DNA from: Pseudomonadota bacterium
GTDB lineage: Bacteria; Pseudomonadota; Gammaproteobacteria; Burkholderiales; Burkholderiaceae_B
Length of the DNA: 7,922 bases
NCBI GenBank assembly: GCA_023386765.1
Contig: JAEWJD010000016.1
Coordinates: 1 to 7,922 of the forward strand
Reading direction: 5' to 3'
This document shows positions 6,335-7,922 of this stretch, piece after piece. The position numbers and the translations under genes are program-made. Under the pieces are notes generated by a model. That model saw only the letters and a list, made by a program, of their open reading frames with translations, ran no database searches and was not told the DNA's origin. Positions within the stretch are counted from its first letter, which is position 1, and each line of letters starts with the position of its first letter.

Positions 6335-6349
6335 TTTCAATCCTTGAAA
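6335..6349 (-). promoter_or_regulatory. Deacetylase ribosome-binding site inside a small AT-rich inverted repeat
   Basis: On the minus strand, TTTCAA-GGA-TTGAAA has perfect six-base arms and a three-base centre. The Shine-Dalgarno AAGGA (6345-6341) overlaps the arm and loop, eight bases from the ATG at 6332. The stem is weak, so it may be chance or a mild translational control element between the transporter and deacetylase genes. Confidence 0.45.
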
Positions 6350-6355
6350 AACGGC

Positions 6356-7672
6356 TCAGGCGGCCGCGTCATGTTGACGCCGGGTGGACAGGAACAGTAC
6401 CGACAGCATGGACAGCAGAGACAGGGCGCTGAACAACAGGGCCAGCGGCCACCATTGCCCCTTGAAGCTCTGCGCCAGGATGGTGCCGACAATCGGGGTA
6501 AGGCCGCCGAATATGGCGCCCGAGAGCTGGTAGGCCATCGAAATGCCGGTATAGCGAATGCGGGTCGGGAAACTGTCGCTGACGTAGCCGGCGATCACGG
6601 CGTAATACGCGCCGATGAACAGCACCGCCAGGCCCACGCCCAGCGTGAGCGAGCTGCGGGTGCCCATGTCCACCAGGTTGAACATGACATAGGGCGTGAA
6701 GATGGACAGGAAAGAGGTGATGATCAGGAAGCGGCGATAGCCGATGCGCGAGCCGATGTAGGCCGACAGCGGTGTGATGAAGAACTGCATCACCGACACC
6801 AGCAGCAGGCTGTCCAGCACCAGGGCGCGTGACAGGCCGACATACTGGGTGGTGTAGGCCAGCATGAAGGTGCTGGTGAAGTAGAAACCGGCGATGCCCA
6901 GCACGTTTGCGCCGATGGCCAGCACCAGCATGCCCGGCGCGCCGCGCAGCACTTGCAGCAGCGGCGCCGATTCGCGCGCCTGGCGGGCGGCACTTTCCTT
7001 GGCCTTTCTTTCCTGTTCGGCCAGGAAGTCAGGCGACTCCTTGACGCTTACGCGGATGGCGAAACCCACCACCAGCAGTGCTGCGCTGAACAGGAAGGGT
7101 ACGCGCCAGCCCCAGCTCATGAATTCAGCGTCGTCCAGCGAGGTCACCAGCTTGAACATCAGCATCGACAGGATCAGGCCGGCCGGGCTGCCCAACTGGG
7201 CAAAGGAGGCGAAGAAGGTGCGTTTTTTCTGGTCTGGGGAGTGTTCGCCGGCCATCAGCACTGCGCCACCCCATTCGCCACCCACGGCGATACCCTGGAT
7301 GAAGCGCAACACCACCAGCAACACCGGTGCCCACACGCCAATGGTGGCGTAGGTGGGCAGCAGGCCGATCAGCACCGTGACCGTGCCCATCATCAGCAAG
7401 GTGATCACCAGGGACTTCTTGCGCCCGATACGGTCGCCGATGTGTCCGAAGATGGCGCCGCCCAGCGGCCGCGCGAAGAAGCCCACGGCAAAGGTGCCGA
7501 AGGCGGCCAGGGTGCCATAGAAGCCGTCCACCGACGGAAAGAACACCTTGCCAAAGACCAGGGCTGCCGCCGTGGCGTAAATATAAAAGTCATACCACTC
7601 GATCATCGTCCCGACGAAGGCGGCGACCGAGGCGCGCACCGGTTGGTGCGTCGATTGTGTTTTCCCCTGCAT
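6356..7672 (-). CDS. MFS transporter, metabolite:H+ symporter (MHS) family
   Basis: A 438-residue inner-membrane transporter with about 12 hydrophobic segments. MHS hallmarks are present: GTMIEWYDFYIYATAAALVF (21-40) at the first membrane segment; the loop 2-3 motif GHIGDRIGRKK (76-86); RFIQGIAVGGEWGGA (123-137); WRVPF (189-193); and a charged central loop around 210-235 (KESPDFLAEQERKAKES). Relatives (ProP, KgtP, ShiA, citrate and dicarboxylate carriers) import a small organic compound with protons; the sequence does not tell me which one. I place the start at the ATG at 7672; a TTG at 7687 in the same frame would add five residues but has no better Shine-Dalgarno. The gene is first of the minus-strand cluster, with a good promoter candidate about 70 bases upstream and the deacetylase 23 bases downstream. 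The substrate may therefore be an acetylated amine or acid, which is only an inference. Confidence 0.93.
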   Translation of the reverse strand: MQGKTQSTHQPVRASVAAFVGTMIEWYDFYIYATAAALVFGKVFFPSVDGFYGTLAAFGTFAVGFFARPLGGAIFGHIGDRIGRKKSLVITLLMMGTVTVLIGLLPTYATIGVWAPVLLVVLRFIQGIAVGGEWGGAVLMAGEHSPDQKKRTFFASFAQLGSPAGLILSMLMFKLVTSLDDAEFMSWGWRVPFLFSAALLVVGFAIRVSVKESPDFLAEQERKAKESAARQARESAPLLQVLRGAPGMLVLAIGANVLGIAGFYFTSTFMLAYTTQYVGLSRALVLDSLLLVSVMQFFITPLSAYIGSRIGYRRFLIITSFLSIFTPYVMFNLVDMGTRSSLTLGVGLAVLFIGAYYAVIAGYVSDSFPTRIRYTGISMAYQLSGAIFGGLTPIVGTILAQSFKGQWWPLALLFSALSLLSMLSVLFLSTRRQHDAAA

Positions 7673-7737
7673 TTTTTTATCTCGCAAGCAATCAAAGGCG
7701 GCGGGATGCCTCGATCTTTATACGTCTGCCCTTGTGC

Positions 7738-7765
7738 ATAATAAAAATTCTATTTTTTTATTCAA
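7738..7765 (-). promoter_or_regulatory. Candidate sigma70 promoter of the transporter-deacetylase cluster
   Basis: On the minus strand TTGAAT (7765-7760, four of six to TTGACA) is followed after 16 bases by TATTAT (7743-7738, five of six to TATAAT), with an A/T-rich spacer. This AT-rich island stands out from the GC-rich surroundings. Transcription would start near 7731, leaving a leader of about 60 bases to the ATG at 7672. A palindrome AATGCATT (7764-7771) overlaps the upstream edge of the -35. Confidence 0.55.
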
Positions 7766-7785
7766 TGCATTTGTCTGGCTTATGT

Positions 7786-7800
7786 GCTGGCGCTGCCAGC
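7786..7800. repeat. Inverted repeat GCTGGC-GCT-GCCAGC upstream of the cluster promoter
   Basis: Perfect six-base arms (7786-7791 and 7795-7800) with a three-base centre, about 20 bases upstream of the candidate -35 at 7760-7765. Position suits an activator or LysR-type operator, but this is only a pattern match. Confidence 0.5.
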
Positions 7801-7816
7801 TCGCCGTCGGACCTGA

Positions 7817-7845
7817 AAAGAGCCTGGAACCTGCTCTTTAAGAGC
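7817..7845. repeat. Three alternating arms AAAGAGC / GCTCTTT / AAGAGC
   Basis: AAAGAGC (7817-7823) can pair with GCTCTTT (7833-7839) over a nine-base loop. Alternatively GCTCTT (7833-7838) forms an inverted repeat with AAGAGC (7840-7845) around one T. The two pairings exclude each other. TGCTCTTTAA at 7832-7841 also resembles the boxA antitermination core, though without the rest of an rRNA leader. No gene is visible from 7688 to the window end, and the function is unknown. Confidence 0.45.
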
Positions 7846-7880
7846 AATGGAATCAAAGGCTTGTCAGATACGAAGAAGGC

Positions 7881-7922
7881 GCGCCCCCGGGGGGGGGGGC
7901 GGGCGCGGAGGACGGGCGGGCG
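7881..7922. other. G-rich low-complexity tail, probable contig-end artefact
   Basis: The last 42 bases contain a run of 11 G (7889-7899) preceded by five C, then only GC-rich filler. The composition breaks sharply from the preceding sequence. It could be sequencing error in a strong GC hairpin or poly-G read ends; GCGCGCCCCC at 7879-7887 may be the real first arm of such a hairpin. No coding or regulatory call is made here. Confidence 0.5.

Noticed and set aside
6953..7741. Plus-strand open frame of 262 codons over the transporter start and its promoter
   Set aside because: Gln/His-rich shadow of the MFS gene with no recognisable domain.
7832..7841. boxA element of an rRNA operon leader
   Set aside because: Only the ten-base core TGCTCTTTAA matches; the following bases complete an inverted repeat instead, and no boxB, rRNA promoter or 16S start is visible in the window.

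Overview
The window is a compact, GC-rich stretch of bacterial chromosome with no mobile element, CRISPR array, tRNA or rRNA gene that I can see. Gene content (GTP-type PEP carboxykinase, M20 amidase, an MHS-type transporter, a LysR regulator and an acetylpolyamine amidohydrolase-like enzyme), codon use and short intergenic gaps suggest a betaproteobacterium of the Burkholderiales, perhaps Alcaligenaceae (Bordetella/Achromobacter-like). The genus is an inference that I cannot test here.

Layout. (1) 1-204, minus strand: the N-terminal 68 codons of an M20-family amidase/carbamoylase, cut by the window edge. (2) 205-464: a divergent intergenic region with candidate promoters in both directions and several short repeats. 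(3) 465-4291, plus strand: a tightly packed four-gene run, pckG - fetA-like ATPase - fetB-like permease - hypoxanthine-DNA glycosylase-like protein. The junctions are TGATG, ATGA and an 11-base overlap, so the genes are almost certainly one transcript with translational coupling. (4) 4288-7672, minus strand, converging on the first operon: MHS-family MFS transporter -> acetylpolyamine amidohydrolase/histone-deacetylase-like enzyme -> LysR regulator. A good intrinsic terminator separates the last two. (5) 7673-7922: promoter region of the minus-strand cluster, with several inverted repeats, ending in a very G-rich tail that looks like a contig-end artefact or a collapsed hairpin.

How the genes may work together. 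The plus-strand operon joins central carbon metabolism (oxaloacetate to PEP) to a metal-export type ABC transporter and a base-excision repair enzyme. The physical linkage is clear but a common function is not. The minus-strand cluster looks like uptake of a small metabolite, its deacetylation, and a possible local regulator; the substrate is not determined.

The most interesting items are structural: a textbook terminator-like hairpin with a T7 tract lying in the sense direction inside the glycosylase gene; the LysR start codon sitting 8 bases after a terminator with no visible Shine-Dalgarno; and both convergent genes ending on the same CTAG. I did not find a clearly new biological system.
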